Assembly (NCBI GenBank): GCA_009760855.2
Contig: WPIO01000005.1
Span: forward strand, 186,001-250,000
Length of the DNA stretch: 64,000 bases
DNA from: Cristatella mucedo
Taxonomy: Eukaryota; Bryozoa; Phylactolaemata; Cristatellidae
Direction of reading: 5' to 3'
The translations under genes were made by a program, and so were the position numbers. The notes beneath the pieces were generated by a model, which made no database searches, had not been told where the DNA came from, and saw only the letters and a program-made list of their open reading frames with translations. Shown piece after piece: positions 50,701 to 52,003 of the stretch (its first letter is position 1; each line of letters opens with the position of its first letter).

Positions 50701-52003
50701 GCCCATTACAATTACTGCGTTACAGACAATACAGAAACCTTACAAACGACACTACCGATTTTAGCAACAGTCTGTGTTAACAGTACCGCAGAAGATGGCT
50801 TATAATTGGATGTAAACCTCTGATGTAAAATTGCATGCAAAATGAGCTGCTGGACTCCTATATTTTCGACCTGCGCTGCTGTACAATACAGCAGTGGCAG
50901 TACCATATACCCTATAAAGGTCGGCTGACGAGAATGAATAAGTCATGTCATCGCCAGGAGCTGAACAAACGACCAACGAAACCTGAAGCAGAGTTGAAGC
51001 AGAGCAAGCATTCAGGCATGCCCCCAAGCATGGGCCCAGTTAAACAGCCAGCCGGGCTGCAGCCATCTTAAGACGGACAAAGCTGGGGTGCGCAAGGTCA
51101 AAGTTCAGTCAGCTCTCTAGCATTCTCATAGGTGGGGCCCAATCTCCTTTAATGAGCATCTGGCTAAACCCATGCACCTTAAAATAAACAGTAGGCTACG
51201 GTTGACTGGCTCAGTCAAGGTCATGGTTCAGCCCCCCATACAAAGTTCTCTGCCACCCTTGACCAATTCCTGGCTATGATTCTTTGCATGAATTTGAGCA
51301 GCACAGTTAGGTGTGCAATTATGGGTGGTCATGCTAGAGACAAGACACTGAATTCGTTCAACTGGGCCGATTTCGATCACATTCTAACGAGATAATTCCA
51401 CGAGAAGCAAATTCTGTTGATACCTCCCATAATTGAATTGACCAGTAGGCTTTAAAATTACGCATTGACGTGAATAAATCACACTATCAGCAACCAAACT
51501 GCCAACAGCAGCCTGCATTAGAAACGAACTGGGCTGCACAATGACGTTCGCGATGACATTTCATCGGCATACCTTTTCGATGGCCACTGTGTCTGTCGCG
51601 TCTGCAATGCCTGCCTGCCATTCGAAAGGGCAATACTTGCTCTGCTCGAAAGTCTGGCGAGGGCACTGCTCAAAATGTACGCTCCCATCAGACGATAGCG
51701 AAACGGTGTCGGGCATCACGTAAATGGCCGGTTGGTTGTCGTCAAGCGCTTCGCCTGAAATTTTTCCAGCACGGCACAGGATATGACGACGCGGCGTATG
51801 CCTAATATACTGCTAACGAAAGAAAAGTTGCCTATCGTCGACAGCACAAAGCCGTAAGTACCTGCTAGGGTTACGTCGTGCAACGCTTCTGCTGACTGAT
51901 AAAGCAGGCTCCATATCTGACATTCTTCGAGAGCTTCGCCACGAACTTCGAGCACCTCGTTAAGCAGGACGACTGTCGCGCTAACCGGGCGCGACGAAGG
52001 CAT
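400..52003 (-). CDS. PTPN13: PTPN13-like tyrosine phosphatase gene, 37 exons, 3' truncated
   Basis: Whole-gene entry; exons are listed separately. The protein reads KIND, FERM, five PDZ domains, then the N-terminal part of a classical PTP domain, which is the known architecture of PTPN13/PTP-BL. In that family the protein is a submembrane scaffold: FERM targets it to the cortex, the PDZ domains bind C-terminal tails, and the PTP domain dephosphorylates phosphotyrosine. Every junction is GT-AG and in phase. Coding length in the window is 8,387 bp. Human PTPN13 is about 2,485 residues in total, so this one is longer, mainly through low-complexity linkers. The start is the ATG at 52003, the first after an in-frame TGA. 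The rest of the PTP domain lies outside the window. Exon 15 and the exon 29 donor are the weakest parts. Confidence 0.93.
662..1485. other. Intron sequence, nothing recognised
   Basis: AT-rich intron between exons 37 and 36. No open frame with recognisable content, no clear repeat family. Confidence 0.55.
1686..1961 (+). mobile_element. Solo-LTR-like repeat, copy 1
   Basis: A segment of about 276 bp starting TGTTGTGTGACAGTG and ending GCGCACAACA. The ends form the inverted pair TGTTGTG/CACAACA typical of LTRs. The same sequence recurs in inverse orientation at 63012-63278 and diverged at 55408-55715. A partial start (TGTTGTGTGACGG) is also seen at about 1489. No convincing target duplication was found, so a miniature inverted-repeat element is an alternative. 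Confidence 0.65.
1985..2665 (+). mobile_element. LINE-A (CR1/L2-like) fragment
   Basis: A diverged, frame-broken copy of the C-terminal part of a non-LTR reverse transcriptase and its 3' UTR. Readable pieces include a start like [13 protein letters not shown] and [13 protein letters not shown]. The family pattern is seen in better copies at 37700-39175 and 60105-60905. It lies in the intron between exons 37 and 36. Confidence 0.8.
3087..3177 (-). CDS. PTPN13: Exon 36: PTP domain, pTyr-loop motif
   Basis: Residues 2679-2709. A 91-bp exon encoding [20 protein letters not shown] and RFRNVLP, aligning with ELKPLDQCLIGQTKENRRKN and RYKNILP of human PTPN13. The usual KNRY is LNRF here. The acceptor is TGATAG|GCT; the donor is CCGT|GTAAGT, phase 1. 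Confidence 0.9.
3276..3694 (-). CDS. PTPN13: Exon 35: linker and N-terminal helices of PTP domain
   Basis: Residues 2539-2678. A Ser/Asp-rich start ([18 protein letters not shown]) leads into [20 protein letters not shown] and [10 protein letters not shown], matching LAVLPVVKVLPSGKYTGANL and VIRVLRGLLDQ just before the human PTP core. The acceptor is TTTTAG|AG; the donor is AAG|GTAGCA. A 23-bp tandem repeat starts about 10-20 bp upstream of the acceptor. Confidence 0.9.
3705..3981. repeat. 23-bp minisatellite, about 12 copies
   Basis: A tandem array with a 23-bp period. The motif atggtgc (or atgatgc) starts at 3721, 3744, 3767 and so on to 3974. Units alternate between gttcac, gttcgc, gtacgc and gtaggc variants, giving a patchwork order. 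It lies in the intron just upstream (in transcript sense) of the exon 35 acceptor. Confidence 0.93.
4700..4858 (+). mobile_element. tRNA-derived SINE-1, diverged copy
   Basis: It shares the family core: a shortened box B (cttcgagtcctg), 'agtgggcaatcct', 'ggtggtgatagcc', 'aaggctcttctg' and 'aggctatttaatcagct'. Older and more diverged than the copy at 29926. Confidence 0.75.
5195..5340 (-). mobile_element. SINE-2 with LINE-type tail
   Basis: Read on the minus strand: a tRNA-like head (ttaagtgctcacttttaacg, then ggttcgagccctg box B) followed by 'gaaacgcctgggtagatatgaa' and 'gttctcttagggc', which is the 3' tail of LINE-A. Other copies lie at 22835-22985, 23012-23160 and 23900-23975. Confidence 0.72.
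5797..5965 (+). mobile_element. tRNA-derived SINE-1
   Basis: A well-kept copy: 'actaggtaaggcggttg' box-A region, 'gggttcgaatcct' box B, then the family body 'gataaa/gccgctgcaagc' and the tail 'ggctgttgaatcagctg'. A decayed second copy (about 5980-6070) follows directly. Both lie in the intron between exons 35 and 34. Confidence 0.85.
6430..6741 (-). CDS. PTPN13: Exon 34: acidic linker before PTP domain
   Basis: Residues 2435-2539. It encodes [40 protein letters not shown] and a Ser/Gly-rich tail. The acceptor is TTGCAG|GC; the donor chosen is CAAG|GTAGAG, phase 1, matching exon 35. The reading frame stays open somewhat beyond the donor, so the exact 3' end is less certain than the start. Confidence 0.75.
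6955..7075 (-). mobile_element. LINE-B 3' end fragment
   Basis: Shares 'taactccacaaa', 'gagttttctatagcg' and 'ggctttcggt' with 27450-27660 (minus) and with the complement at 18940-19105. A second LINE family distinct from LINE-A. Confidence 0.6.
7085..7255 (+). mobile_element. LINE-A 3' UTR and tail
   Basis: Contains 'tgtgattcgtccttcgtgtg', 'gcatctgtaaagtacctaga' and 'ttctctgagggcgctatac' ending near an ATT-rich end. The 'gcatctgtaaag' sub-variant matches the copy at 13905-14185. Confidence 0.75.
7280..7680 (+). mobile_element. LINE-B reverse transcriptase C-terminus and 3' UTR
   Basis: A broken frame reads [17 protein letters not shown] and [15 protein letters not shown] followed by [10 protein letters not shown], the typical C-terminal region of CR1/L2-type LINE ORF2. 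The 3' UTR (ctgagctgctacttccatgc, actcactacctcaactg) recurs at 18815-19105 and 27450-27660. Confidence 0.75.
7725..8100 (-). mobile_element. LINE-A fragment, inverted
   Basis: The minus strand holds a diverged LINE-A RT C-terminal fragment (complement of 'ggtagtgagttccagctttggg' and 'aagacagacaagcctagctg'). It lies head to head with the plus-strand copy that follows. Confidence 0.75.
8150..8715 (+). mobile_element. LINE-A fragment with complete 3' end
   Basis: A clean RT C-terminal frame ([50 protein letters not shown]), then the 3' UTR, the tail 'gtaaagcgcctaaaaagaga', 'ttctctgagggcgcttt' and (ATT)n. A 5'-truncated insertion in the intron between exons 34 and 33. Confidence 0.9.
8836..8880. 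repeat. Perfect inverted repeat, 16-bp arms
   Basis: The left arm at 8836-8851 (aatgtacgaacgactg) is exactly complementary to the right arm at 8865-8880, with a 13-nt loop. It is followed by another 'cgttcgtac'. It sits next to a short LINE-A remnant. Confidence 0.9.
9029..9234 (-). CDS. PTPN13: Exon 33: acidic Ser-rich linker after PDZ5
   Basis: Residues 2366-2435. It encodes [20 protein letters not shown] and [20 protein letters not shown]. The acceptor is TTGCAG|GCAG; the donor is AAGG|GTAAGC, phase 1. A disordered, acidic linker between PDZ5 and the PTP domain. Confidence 0.8.
9235..10600. other. Intron sequence, mostly unrecognised
   Basis: Between exons 33 and 32. The only recognised piece is a SINE-2/LINE tail on the minus strand at about 9610-9668 ('ggcaccctaggagaactaaa'). 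The rest is AT-rich without coding signal. Confidence 0.55.
10615..10730 (+). mobile_element. LINE-A tail
   Basis: Only the 3' terminal tail: 'gtaaagcgcctagaaagaga', 'ttctctgagggcgctttatc', then (ATT)n. An extremely 5'-truncated insertion. Confidence 0.85.
10965..11165 (+). repeat. TTTCTA/TTTCTT-rich simple repeat
   Basis: Pyrimidine- and T-rich tandem array built of 'ctttcctagcatttc' and 'tatttctatttc' units. The ORF across it is low-complexity and not a gene. Confidence 0.9.
11195..11645 (+). mobile_element. LINE-A tail followed by LINE-A RT fragment
   Basis: A diverged tail (cagtgcctgaatagaga, ttctcttattgcac, then (ATT)n) at 11195-11270, then from about 11300 a second insertion with RT C-terminal remnants (complement-free plus reading: acaccatttctcaccgacct, cctcaaaccccttggagact) ending in (ATT)n. 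Confidence 0.75.
11817..11908 (-). CDS. PTPN13: Exon 32: second half of PDZ5
   Basis: Residues 2336-2366. A 92-bp exon encoding [20 protein letters not shown] and [11 protein letters not shown], the end of a PDZ fold. The acceptor is TTTCTAG|GTC; the donor is GCAAG|GTATGC, phase 2. Confidence 0.93.
12356..12520 (-). CDS. PTPN13: Exon 31: first half of PDZ5
   Basis: Residues 2281-2335. It encodes [40 protein letters not shown] and AGDRLLK. The carboxylate loop is GGLGFSIN. The acceptor is TCTACAG|GAT; the donor is AAG|GTATTG. Like exon 27, it ends directly after GDRLLK in phase 0. Confidence 0.95.
12910..13510 (-). CDS. PTPN13: Exon 30: long Ala/Glu-rich low-complexity linker
   Basis: Residues 2080-2280. 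A 601-bp exon open throughout in one frame, with an Ala-rich part, a highly charged segment ([39 protein letters not shown]) that could be helical or coiled-coil, then [20 protein letters not shown]. The acceptor is CTGTAG|GTC; the donor is GAG|GTACGC. Phases fit both neighbours. I know of no equivalent of this length in vertebrate PTPN13. Confidence 0.82.
13738..13785. repeat. Short tandem repeat 'ctctgccctctg'
   Basis: About four tandem units of ctctgccctctgct. It lies in the intron between exons 30 and 29, just upstream of exon 30. Confidence 0.75.
13905..14185 (+). mobile_element. LINE-A 3' fragment (variant)
   Basis: RT C-terminal remnant ('gaccgtgcctttagttcctt', 'cctggaactcactaccgac') plus 3' UTR with 'gcatctgtaaagtgcctaga'. 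The same 3' UTR sub-variant as 7085-7255. Confidence 0.8.
14875..15173 (-). CDS. PTPN13: Exon 29: Ser-rich linker between PDZ4 and PDZ5
   Basis: Residues 1981-2080. It encodes [40 protein letters not shown] and [15 protein letters not shown]. The Ser runs come from CTGCTGCTCC-type repeats on the plus strand. The acceptor is ATTATAG|GAC. The phase-2 end needed by exon 30 is met by TCGAG|GTTCGT, a non-consensus donor, so the 3' boundary is less certain. Confidence 0.75.
15700..15880 (+). repeat. TG-rich imperfect microsatellite
   Basis: A long stretch of TG/CG alternation (tgtgtgcgcgcgtgtgtgcg). Alternating purine-pyrimidine sequence with some potential for Z-form DNA. Confidence 0.85.
15950..16432. 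other. Intron sequence, nothing recognised
   Basis: AT-rich end of the intron between exons 29 and 28; no repeat family or coding signal seen. Confidence 0.5.
16433..16597 (-). CDS. PTPN13: Exon 28: second half of PDZ4 plus linker
   Basis: Residues 1926-1980. It encodes [20 protein letters not shown] and [11 protein letters not shown], completing PDZ4 (human VNDTDVTNMTHTDAVNLLRA). The usual V of VNG/VND is A here. The acceptor is CCTGCAG|GCA; the donor is GCG|GTAAGC, phase 0 at both ends. Confidence 0.92.
17176..17310. repeat. Poly-G then GA-rich microsatellite
   Basis: About 13 G followed by (GA)n and GGGA units. Purine-only strand of about 130 bp. Confidence 0.92.
17480..18800. other. Intron sequence, mostly unrecognised
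   Basis: No gene. Parts (for example 17490-17760) resemble 27080-27280 in wording ('cctgggttatgaacc', 'atttggtgttatgg') and may be an old dispersed repeat; this is a weak impression only. Confidence 0.35.
18815..19105 (+). mobile_element. LINE-B 3' end
   Basis: Shares 'gaactcgcttccacaattct', 'atgcaacgacaactactctc' and 'cctgagctgctacttctatg' with 7500-7680, and its tail (gcgctatacaaaactctcct) with the complement at 27450-27520. Confidence 0.75.
19482..19631 (-). CDS. PTPN13: Exon 27: first half of PDZ4
   Basis: Residues 1876-1925. It encodes [40 protein letters not shown] and RLLK, close to human PDZ4 (LLITLIKSEKGSLGFTVTKG, VHDVIQDPAKSDGRLKPGD). The acceptor is GTTCCAG|GTC; the donor is AAG|GTAAGT. 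The intron falls directly after GDRLLK in phase 0. Confidence 0.95.
19690..20030 (+). mobile_element. LINE-A RT fragment with YADD box
   Basis: Begins at the reverse-transcriptase motif read as [10 protein letters not shown]-like (tatgcagatgacacaaagct) and runs on with frame breaks into the region before the C-terminal part. A separate, older insertion from the one that follows. Confidence 0.72.
20035..21350 (+). mobile_element. LINE-A, longest plus-strand copy
   Basis: Contains RT core remnants ([17 protein letters not shown]-like, [16 protein letters not shown]) with a stop in place of a codon before GVPQG and YAND in place of the catalytic YADD. It continues into an almost clean C-terminal frame ([39 protein letters not shown]), the 3' UTR and an (ATT)n end. 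Inactive by these lesions. Confidence 0.88.
21560..21939 (-). CDS. PTPN13: Exon 26: Ser/Arg-rich linker between PDZ3 and PDZ4
   Basis: Residues 1749-1875. It encodes [40 protein letters not shown] and a Ser-rich tail. The acceptor is CTTTCAG|GA; the donor is TCA|GTGAGT, phase 0. Several RxxS motifs are visible, consistent with a phosphorylated disordered linker, which is an inference. Confidence 0.8.
21940..22830. other. Intron sequence, nothing recognised
   Basis: Between exons 26 and 25. A 127-codon plus-strand frame here (22049-22432) has no recognisable domain and I treat it as chance. Confidence 0.5.
22835..23160 (-). mobile_element. Two SINE-2 copies in tandem
   Basis: Two minus-strand copies (22835-22985 and 23012-23160), separated by a (TA)n stretch. 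Each shows 'gagaacttaatctctatyca' then 'gggctcgagccc' box-B region and 'tcggtcatca'. The tail equals the LINE-A tail. A truncated third copy lies at 23900-23975. Confidence 0.75.
23161..24250. other. Intron sequence with SINE remnants
   Basis: Mostly unrecognised. Holds the truncated SINE-2 at 23900-23975 (minus) and a decayed SINE-1 at about 24120-24245 (plus; 'gttagagtcctgaagcaggc'). Confidence 0.5.
24525..24696 (-). CDS. PTPN13: Exon 25: acidic Ser-rich linker after PDZ3
   Basis: Residues 1692-1749. It encodes [20 protein letters not shown] and [19 protein letters not shown]. The acceptor is CTTGCAG|GTG; the donor is CCAG|GTGCGC, phase 1. A linker of low complexity. Confidence 0.75.
24785..24877 (-). 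CDS. PTPN13: Exon 24: end of PDZ3
   Basis: Residues 1661-1691. A 93-bp exon encoding [20 protein letters not shown], the final helix and strand of PDZ3 (human EVISALRGTAPEVFLLLCRP). The acceptor is TTGTAG|GAT; the donor is TCG|GTAGCT, phase 0 at both ends. Confidence 0.9.
24974..25188 (-). CDS. PTPN13: Exon 23: PDZ3, first two thirds
   Basis: Residues 1589-1660. It encodes [40 protein letters not shown] and [19 protein letters not shown], matching human PDZ3 (FEVKLFKNSSGLGFSFS, IVRVKKLFPGQPAAESGKID). The acceptor is ATACAG|GT; the donor is GCG|GTAAGT, phase 0. Confidence 0.95.
25318..25790 (+). mobile_element. LINE-A 3' fragment
   Basis: A young-looking copy of RT C-terminus ('cgcttttcggaatccaacag', 'cctggaactccctcccgacc'), full 3' UTR, tail 'gtaaagcgcctagaaagaga' and (ATT)n. 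Nearly identical to 8260-8710. Confidence 0.9.
25795..26105 (-). mobile_element. LINE-A 3' fragment, inverted
   Basis: The complement of a diverged LINE-A 3' end, joined tail to tail with the preceding plus-strand copy through the (ATT)n/(AAT)n junction. Confidence 0.8.
26120..26345. repeat. (TC)n microsatellite
   Basis: About 225 bp of nearly pure TC repeat, with CCCT interruptions at the right end. The RE/LS-type ORFs across it are low-complexity artefacts. Confidence 0.97.
26350..27440. other. Intron sequence, nothing recognised
   Basis: Part of the 5.8-kb intron between exons 23 and 22. No coding signal or repeat family identified. Confidence 0.5.
27450..27660 (-). mobile_element. LINE-B 3' end, inverted
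   Basis: The complement matches 18900-19105: 'gagttttctatagcgcaat', 'aaagagaaagtaag', 'agcagctcaggacagctgc'. Confidence 0.7.
28075..28210 (+). mobile_element. SINE-1, diverged copy
   Basis: 'tcttcacgaccgagtttgta', 'gtttgagtcctg' (decayed box B), 'agtggtggtgatagctgcc' and 'cttctgctgctat' identify it as an old member of the SINE-1 family. Confidence 0.68.
29926..30105 (+). mobile_element. tRNA-derived SINE-1, best-preserved copy
   Basis: Starts 'gagccgtaatggctcactag' (a tRNA-like 5' end with box A 'taaggcggttg'), then 'gagttcgaatcctg' (canonical RNA polymerase III box B), body with 'ggtggtgatagccgtaaagg' and a TTTA-rich tail. Inserted within LINE-A; a short flank repeat 'aaag' is visible on both sides. 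Confidence 0.9.
30266..30420 (+). mobile_element. SINE-1, second insertion in the same LINE
   Basis: 'cattcgaatcctgaaggtga' box B, 'caagcggtggtgatagccga', 'aaggctcttctgctgctata'. More diverged than the copy at 29926. Confidence 0.78.
30967..31138 (-). CDS. PTPN13: Exon 22: linker between PDZ2 and PDZ3
   Basis: Residues 1532-1589. A Ser/Thr/Pro-rich linker, for example [16 protein letters not shown] and [17 protein letters not shown]. The acceptor is TTTTAG|ACT; the donor is GGAG|GTAGAT. Phases 0 in and 1 out match its neighbours. Unstructured by composition. Confidence 0.75.
31139..31960. other. Intron sequence, nothing recognised
   Basis: Between exons 22 and 21; AT-rich, no coding signal. 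Confidence 0.5.
31965..32180. repeat. GACAGA/CCGAGACAGA tandem repeat
   Basis: About 215 bp of irregular 6-bp units (gacaga, gagaca) with interspersed ccgag and cggag variants. Purine-rich on the plus strand. The R/D/T-rich ORF across it is an artefact. Confidence 0.93.
32478..32741 (-). CDS. PTPN13: Exon 21: remainder of PDZ2
   Basis: Residues 1444-1531. It encodes [20 protein letters not shown], then [13 protein letters not shown] and [20 protein letters not shown]. This is very close to human PTPN13 PDZ2 (NTSVRHGGIYVKAVIPQG and AVETLRNTGQ), including the His of KHGG and the helix-2 His that contacts ligand in class I PDZ domains. The acceptor is TATCAG|GGT; the donor is CAG|GTACAG. Confidence 0.96.
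32833..32986 (-). CDS. PTPN13: Exon 20: start of PDZ2
   Basis: Residues 1392-1443. After a Ser/Ala-rich lead it encodes [20 protein letters not shown], the first strands and carboxylate loop of PDZ2 (human PKPGDIFEVELAKNDNSLGI). The acceptor is CTCTAG|GGC; the donor is ACG|GTACGT, phase 0. The intron falls right after the GSLGLNVT strand. Confidence 0.92.
32987..33451. other. Intron sequence, nothing recognised
   Basis: Between exons 20 and 19; no repeat or coding signal recognised. Confidence 0.5.
33452..33557 (-). CDS. PTPN13: Exon 19: linker between PDZ1 and PDZ2
   Basis: Residues 1357-1392. It encodes [20 protein letters not shown] followed by a basic RKKATES segment. The acidic SSDEE looks like a casein-kinase-2 type site by composition. 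The acceptor is GTTCAG|AT; the donor is AACAA|GTATGT, phase 2. Confidence 0.78.
33678..33797 (-). CDS. PTPN13: Exon 18: linker between PDZ1 and PDZ2
   Basis: Residues 1317-1357. It encodes [20 protein letters not shown] and further Ser-rich sequence. The acceptor is ATGCAG|AT. Two in-phase donors exist 9 bp apart (TCTG|GTAAGT at the listed end, AATG|GTATGT giving a start at 33687), so a three-residue splice variant is possible. Confidence 0.78.
33934..34890 (-). CDS. PTPN13: Exon 17: PDZ1 plus long Ser-rich linker
   Basis: Residues 998-1317, the largest exon (957 bp). PDZ1 (about 1010-1098) has the carboxylate loop GSLGINLVG, the strand [26 protein letters not shown] and a final helix/strand [19 protein letters not shown]. 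After it comes a Ser/Asp/Glu-rich region with many SP and SS sites, likely disordered. The acceptor is ATTTCAG|CC; the donor is AAAAG|GTGATG. Confidence 0.95.
35080..35390 (-). mobile_element. LINE-A 3' fragment, inverted
   Basis: (AAT)n, then the tail complement ('agaactcaatctctttctag', 'gcgctttacatttactgc') and 3' UTR up to the end of the RT frame. 5'-truncated insertion in the intron between exons 17 and 16. Confidence 0.88.
35543..35663 (-). CDS. PTPN13: Exon 16: short linker before PDZ1
   Basis: Residues 958-998. The only open frame encodes [20 protein letters not shown] and ends in APRRVPAGK. The acceptor is TTGCTAG|GAC; the donor is AAAAG|GTAGAT. Phase 1 at the end fits exon 17. It is a linker without recognisable domain. 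Confidence 0.68.
35984..36111 (-). CDS. PTPN13: Exon 15: linker after FERM (tentative)
   Basis: Residues 915-957. It enters in phase 1 and leaves in phase 0, exactly as exons 14 and 16 require. It encodes [18 protein letters not shown] and ITARW-like [12 protein letters not shown]. The acceptor is GTTCAG|GCT; the donor TTC|GTAAAA is weak. I cannot align it to a known PTPN13 segment, so another in-phase exon could replace it. Confidence 0.5.
36360..36451 (-). CDS. PTPN13: Exon 14: final helix of FERM
   Basis: Residues 884-915. A 92-bp exon encoding [20 protein letters not shown], equivalent to the ICQYLLHLCSYQHKFQLQ helix that closes the human FERM F3 lobe. Only the frame set by exon 13 is open and matches. 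The acceptor is GTGCAG|GGC; the donor is GACAG|GTTAGT. Confidence 0.87.
36548..36861 (-). CDS. PTPN13: Exon 13: FERM F3 lobe (PH-like)
   Basis: Residues 780-884. It encodes [26 protein letters not shown] and [19 protein letters not shown], the conserved F3 pattern (human EYGVHFHRV, ILLGVCSKGVLVFE, FPWRETKKISFSKKK). The acceptor is TTTTAG|ATC; the donor AGAAA|GTATGT ends in phase 2. Confidence 0.95.
36862..37690. other. Intron sequence, nothing recognised
   Basis: Between exons 13 and 12, up to the LINE-A copy. Small open frames here look random. Confidence 0.5.
37700..39175 (-). mobile_element. LINE-A, longest and best copy
   Basis: On the minus strand, from (AAT)n at 37700 leftward in transcript sense: RT core with [17 protein letters not shown] and [11 protein letters not shown] (39180-38870), a decayed stretch with a duplicated 'actagtaagttagttt', then a clean 161-codon C-terminal frame at 38420-37935 ([50 protein letters not shown]). 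Identity with the copy at 60105-60905 is high, suggesting recent activity. The ORF is broken, so this copy is inactive. Confidence 0.9.
39508..39802 (-). CDS. PTPN13: Exon 12: FERM F2 lobe
   Basis: Residues 681-779. The helical F2 lobe shows [29 protein letters not shown]-like [14 protein letters not shown], and [13 protein letters not shown], all diagnostic of FERM domains and close to human PTPN13. The acceptor is TTGTAG|ACAG; the donor is GTCGAG|GTGAGT. Confidence 0.95.
39803..41614. other. Intron sequence, nothing recognised
   Basis: Between exons 12 and 11. Includes a C-tract at about 40219-40231 and a (CACACA) stretch near 40841. No repeat family or coding signal seen. Confidence 0.5.
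41615..41759 (-). CDS. PTPN13: Exon 11: FERM F1/F2 boundary
   Basis: Residues 633-681. It encodes [20 protein letters not shown] and then [15 protein letters not shown], matching NEYFFVDPDLKLTKVAPEGW and LFFRIKFFMDDVSLI of human PTPN13. The acceptor is a run of T then TAG|ATAAC; the donor is TGAG|GTAAGG. Confidence 0.93.
41760..43833. other. Intron sequence, nothing recognised
   Basis: 2.1-kb intron between exons 11 and 10. Unlike most introns here, I see no LINE or SINE remnant in it. Confidence 0.5.
43834..44029 (-). CDS. PTPN13: Exon 10: FERM F1 lobe (ubiquitin-like)
   Basis: Residues 568-633. It encodes [18 protein letters not shown] and [20 protein letters not shown], the ubiquitin-like F1 pattern (human VNIMLLNGQRLELTCDTKT). 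The acceptor is TATTGCAG|GGC and the donor AAAG|GTAAGT. The phase-1 end joins exon 11 to restore a DNEHFF motif. Confidence 0.93.
44146..44214 (-). CDS. PTPN13: Exon 9: short exon before FERM F1
   Basis: Residues 545-567. A 69-bp exon encoding [20 protein letters not shown], aligning with the FFGPEFVKMTIEPFISLDL segment just before the human FERM domain. The acceptor is TTTGTAG|GCC and the donor CCG|GTAAAT, phase 0 at both ends. Confidence 0.85.
44373..44673 (-). CDS. PTPN13: Exon 8: charged pre-FERM linker
   Basis: Residues 444-544. It starts with [20 protein letters not shown], a charged predicted helix comparable to the MLKRQEEELMQLQAKM segment before the human FERM domain, and ends in a basic [14 protein letters not shown] stretch. 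The acceptor is CTGCAG|GAGAG and the donor AGG|GTAAGT. Confidence 0.88.
44695..44760. repeat. (AAT)n microsatellite with LINE-tail remnant
   Basis: 'aataataataataataataat' followed by 'gcatttgtatagcactctt', which looks like the first bases of an inverted LINE/SINE tail. A minimal insertion remnant close to exon 8. Confidence 0.6.
45008..45689 (-). CDS. PTPN13: Exon 7: linker with RRQKLLML helix
   Basis: Residues 217-444. A long exon linking KIND and FERM. It contains [20 protein letters not shown], matching SALDRIRERQKKLQVLREAM of human PTPN13, then a Ser/Ala-rich region. It begins after CTACAG|GC and ends at TCAAG|GTTGG, phase 2. The 186-codon plus-strand ORF here is its antisense shadow. 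Confidence 0.92.
45690..46262. other. Intron sequence, nothing recognised
   Basis: Intron between exons 7 and 6. A donor-like site at about 46131 has no matching in-frame acceptor and was not used. Confidence 0.55.
46263..46368 (-). CDS. PTPN13: Exon 6: basic linker after KIND
   Basis: Residues 182-217. The phase gap between exons 5 and 7 required an exon of 3n+1 bases here. The 106-bp segment fits exactly: acceptor TTTGAAG|GTT (weak pyrimidine tract), donor CCAG|GTATGC, open only in the required frame. It encodes [20 protein letters not shown] and a basic HSRKREAP tail. Support is from phase, splice sites and composition more than from homology. Confidence 0.72.
46700..46805. repeat. 15-bp minisatellite, about 7 copies
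   Basis: Unit 'cagcactccacgaag', nearly identical copies from about 46707 to 46803. Because 15 is a multiple of three, it gives open repetitive frames on both strands (CCFVE, STKQH). It lies in the intron between exons 6 and 5. Confidence 0.93.
46976..47035 (-). CDS. PTPN13: Exon 5: end of KIND domain
   Basis: Residues 162-181. A 60-bp exon encoding [20 protein letters not shown], which aligns with PSFSYVKHLVKLVLGNLSG at the end of the human KIND domain. The acceptor is ACTCAG|CCG and the donor GAG|GTAGGC, phase 0 at both ends. Confidence 0.8.
47206..47298 (-). CDS. PTPN13: Exon 4: KIND domain, C-lobe helices
   Basis: Residues 131-161. It encodes [19 protein letters not shown] followed by a [11 protein letters not shown] segment, corresponding to the helices around human HLNSILLGMCEDV and VRTVLDAC. 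The acceptor is TTGCAG|GCT and the donor GAG|GTGAGC, phase 0 at both ends. Confidence 0.88.
47716..47812. repeat. (TC)n microsatellite
   Basis: About 95 bp of TC repeat, lying only about 40 bp below exon 3 (downstream of its donor in transcript sense). Confidence 0.97.
47851..47916 (-). CDS. PTPN13: Exon 3: KIND domain, 'YALGMT' helix
   Basis: Residues 109-130. This is a 66-bp exon, too short to stand out as an ORF. It encodes [16 protein letters not shown], aligning with the IYSLGMTLYWGADY segment of human PTPN13. The acceptor is TTTGCAG|ATG and the donor GAG|GTATTT, phase 0 at both ends. Confidence 0.9.
48560..48712 (-). mobile_element. SINE-1, inverted, diverged
   Basis: Complement of the family: 'aatagctgatttagcaacct', 'gcagttggcaataaaggatc', 'gcccactgcaggattcaaac' (box B with one change). 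Confidence 0.8.
49020..49615 (-). mobile_element. LINE-A 3' fragment, inverted
   Basis: (AAT)n, tail complement, 3' UTR and about 110 codons of the RT C-terminus with a one-codon deletion (LKHLF in place of LKTHLF). Its 5' end stops at 'gtggcaactgcgacg' next to SINE-1. Confidence 0.9.
49655..49862 (-). mobile_element. SINE-1, inverted, with internal duplication
   Basis: Complement of the family body, but the segment 'gaccttgggaccaaggtcgt' appears twice in tandem (49778-49820), which is unusual among copies here. The 5' end 'ggcacactaggtaaggtggt' is intact on the minus strand. Confidence 0.85.
49870..51572. other. Intron sequence, nothing recognised
   Basis: Most of the 3.7-kb intron between exons 3 and 2. 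No coding signal; no exon is needed here because the KIND domain is continuous across the junction. Confidence 0.55.
51573..51754 (-). CDS. PTPN13: Exon 2: KIND domain, middle
   Basis: Residues 48-108. The exon contains [19 protein letters not shown], matching the strand pair of the KIND domain (in human PTPN13 the equivalent segment has ISPWSLLLLPSGSVSF). The acceptor is TTTCAG|GC and the donor AAG|GTATGC. It enters in phase 1 and ends in phase 0. Confidence 0.9.
51862..52003 (-). CDS. PTPN13: Exon 1: start codon and first half of KIND domain
   Basis: Residues 1-47. The ATG at 52003 opens a short lead followed by [15 protein letters not shown] and [14 protein letters not shown], which closely match the start of the PTPN13 KIND domain (kinase non-catalytic C-lobe, a protein-interaction fold without kinase activity). 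An in-frame TGA lies about 60 bp upstream, so no longer N-terminus is possible in this exon. The donor is G|GTACTT and the exon ends in phase 1. A non-coding 5' exon further upstream cannot be excluded. Confidence 0.9.
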
